Shown here one piece after another: positions 62,633 through 64,000 of a stretch of DNA of 64,000 nt. Made by a program: the position numbers and the translations under genes. Under the pieces are notes generated by a model. It was not told the origin of the DNA, ran no database searches, and worked only from the letters and a program-made list of their open reading frames with translations. Every line of letters starts with the position of its first letter. Within the stretch, counting starts at the first letter, position 1. The stretch lies in NCBI GenBank assembly GCA_030066015.1, contig JASJCL010000019.1, positions 28,947 through 92,946 on the forward strand, read 5' to 3'. This DNA comes from Desulfosarcinaceae bacterium. Lineage in GTDB: Bacteria; Desulfobacterota; Desulfobacteria; Desulfobacterales; Desulfosarcinaceae.

Positions 62633-63262
62633 ATGAATCTTTCGAAAATGGAGTTGCAGGAGATGCTGCGCGAGATGGGGCTCAAATTCTCGCCCGACGC
62701 CAGCTACGATGAACTGCGACAGATGTTCCAAAGCGAGAACCATCGCCGATGGCTTGGTGAGCACCGACCCGAGGGCCCTAAACGGGTAATTCGACGCCGC
62801 CGCAGCGCCTCTCCGACGGCAACGGCATCAACGCCAGCGGACACCGCTGAACCGGCGCCCATACCTGCCGATGGGCTGCCACTTGGGGCCGCCCACGGTG
62901 CAGCCAAGCCCAAGTTCAGACCCCGACGCGAACACCCCACCAGGCACCATCGGCGGACCGATAGTGCCCCAGCGGTTTTCGATCGTCAAAAGAATGTGTT
63001 CGCCACTGTGCTCCGGCGGGCAAAGCGCAGCTGTGAGCTGTGTGACAGCGCTGCTCCCGAAGACCAGGCTTCAGAATTCCTGCGCCCCTTTTACCTGGTG
63101 CCCTTGGACGAAGGCGGGCAGGAGGTCATCAAGAACGTGGTCGCCCTCTGCCCAGAATGCACGGCTAGACTGGCGGCACAGCGGACGACGGCCGACCTCA
63201 AAACCCTCAAGCGCAAGGCCCGCCAGAAAGTGATCTCCTCAGTGGTGGTGATTCGGCGCTGA
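62633..63262 (+). CDS. HNH-like zinc protein with missing histidines
   Basis: 209 aa. SAP-like helices at the N-terminus (MLREMGLKFSPDASYDELRQMF), a basic, Pro/Ala-rich middle, and an HNH-type zinc core: C134-EL-C137, C173-PE-C176, N168 (KNVVALCPEC). The catalytic His pair that normally precedes the VPL segment is replaced by FYLVPLDEGG. It may bind DNA but not cut it. The start has a weak SD. No phage genes are nearby. Confidence 0.68.
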   Translation: MNLSKMELQEMLREMGLKFSPDASYDELRQMFQSENHRRWLGEHRPEGPKRVIRRRRSASPTATASTPADTAEPAPIPADGLPLGAAHGAAKPKFRPRREHPTRHHRRTDSAPAVFDRQKNVFATVLRRAKRSCELCDSAAPEDQASEFLRPFYLVPLDEGGQEVIKNVVALCPECTARLAAQRTTADLKTLKRKARQKVISSVVVIRR

Positions 63263-63533
63263 GGGCGCTTCTGTGTCGCTCACTTCCCCGAACCGCCCGC
63301 CGATCACAGGGACCCGATCGCGGGCGCGGCAAAGCGGTTCTCCCAATTGCGATGGCACCGCGATTGATCCCGCGCATGCCCGGCGGCTCCCCACCACTAT
63401 CCGGAAGCAAGAGCGCTAGACCGCCGGGACACAACGCCCCTGGCAACTACCCGTGGACCTGTCGCTCCTCGCTTCGCCGCGCGGCGGCCGGGCGTTTCAC
63501 CTGCCATCGATCCTCACGAATCGGGTGATCAAC

Positions 63534-64000
63534 ATGGGGTATTCTCCGACCTCAAACCGCATGCGGACGGTCCTCCAGGTCAGCCTGCCCTTGATGCTCA
63601 GCATGGCGGCCGTGACGGTGATGGAGTTCACCGATCGCATCTTCCTGGCCAACTACGATATCGACGCCATCGCCGCCGCTATGCCGGCGGGTATCCTGGC
63701 CTTCCTCTTCATCATGTTGTTCGCCAACGTAGCTGCCTATGTGAACGTCTTCATTGCCCAATATATCGGCGCCGGGCAACCGCACAAAGTGGGTCCGGTG
63801 GTCTGGCAAGGGCTCTATTTTGCCGTTTTTTCATGGGGATGTCTGTCGCTGCTGGGTCTGTGCGGACCCTGGATCTTCGATTGGGTTGGGCACGCTCCCG
63901 CTATCCGTGATCTGGAGATCATCTATTTCCGCATCCTCTGTTTGGGGGCCGGCCCCCACGTGGCCGCCAATTGCTGCTCCGGCTTTTTTGCCGGTCTGGG
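63534..64000 (+). CDS. MATE-family multidrug exporter, N-terminal part (truncated by window)
   Basis: The frame is open to the end of the window (155 residues seen). It opens MGYSPTSNRMRTVLQVSLPL and continues with MEFTDRIFLANYDIDAIAAAMPAG, the MATE signature of helix 1-2, and FANVAAYVNVFIAQYIGAG. It exports cationic compounds using Na+ or H+. GGGTGATC precedes the ATG. Confidence 0.85.
   Translation, partial: MGYSPTSNRMRTVLQVSLPLMLSMAAVTVMEFTDRIFLANYDIDAIAAAMPAGILAFLFIMLFANVAAYVNVFIAQYIGAGQPHKVGPVVWQGLYFAVFSWGCLSLLGLCGPWIFDWVGHAPAIRDLEIIYFRILCLGAGPHVAANCCSGFFAGL

Overview
The window reads as a chromosome segment of a GC-rich Desulfobacterota (probably a sulfate-reducing Desulfobacterales bacterium of the Desulfosarcina/Desulfococcus type). 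The call rests on gene content. A glutaryl-CoA dehydrogenase with the residue pattern of the non-decarboxylating enzymes sits beside a glutaconyl-CoA decarboxylase alpha subunit, with a TRAP carrier and an IclR regulator nearby. Many two-component proteins, PilZ/GGDEF proteins and small Cys-rich proteins fit the same group. The species is inference. I see no rRNA, tRNA, CRISPR array, prophage or insertion sequence.

Layout. 1-1.3 kb: the end of a ribosomal operon (rpoA 3' end, rplQ with a long repeat tail, strong terminator). 1.4-3.4 kb (minus): a diguanylate cyclase and a thioredoxin-fold/HEAT protein. 4-7.2 kb: a TRAP transporter (dctP-dctQ-dctM) with a hairpin and a tandem repeat between dctP and dctQ. 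7.3-12.4 kb: an EF-hand lipoprotein, a divergent IclR regulator, then a glutaryl-CoA/glutaconyl-CoA operon whose promoter carries a near-ideal sigma-70 box and a perfect palindrome. 12.7-18.7 kb: two YceI-type periplasmic proteins, a CslA-like glycosyltransferase, and a fused membrane-plus-GT2 glycosyltransferase. 18.8-23.7 kb: a sensor with two kinase cores and its response regulator, a succinate-semialdehyde dehydrogenase, and an unknown small protein.

24-27.8 kb: a lipoprotein, then a MarR regulator whose palindromic operator is repeated at the promoter of the next gene (metallo-beta-lactamase fold protein, thioesterase-like protein), then azlCD. 27.8-35.1 kb: mostly minus-strand operons joined by ATGA overlaps (TauE permease; LEA14 lipoprotein-agmatinase-zinc ribbon; YkgJ-like protein-DUF218-GNAT/hydrolase fusion-YbaK), with a YcgR-like PilZ gene between. 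35.2-42.7 kb: galE, uridine kinase, a cupin, a queuosine-salvage enzyme, a zinc-ribbon rhomboid, an aldo/keto reductase and a nuclease-XPD-type helicase.

42.8-50.9 kb: a PilZ protein, small Cys-rich proteins, a NarL-type regulator, YqeY, then an OmpR-type regulator/histidine kinase pair followed by a DegP-type protease with palindromes in front (an envelope-stress style module), and an FmdB zinc ribbon. 51.4-58.4 kb: PepD, a J-domain protein with a TTG start, thymidine kinase, a large nucleosidase-like protein, three small proteins and an MFS permease. 58.5-64 kb: a zinc-ribbon/Cache/HAMP receptor with no output domain, a small regulatory-domain protein, a receiver-kinase hybrid, an HNH-like protein lacking the usual histidines, and the start of a MATE exporter.

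The most rewarding places are the IclR-controlled glutaryl-CoA operon, the MarR double operator, the YceI/glycosyltransferase block, the coupled 31.7-35.1 kb operon with its fused enzyme, and the tdk-linked nucleosidase-like protein. All function calls come from reading the translated sequence; no database search was possible.
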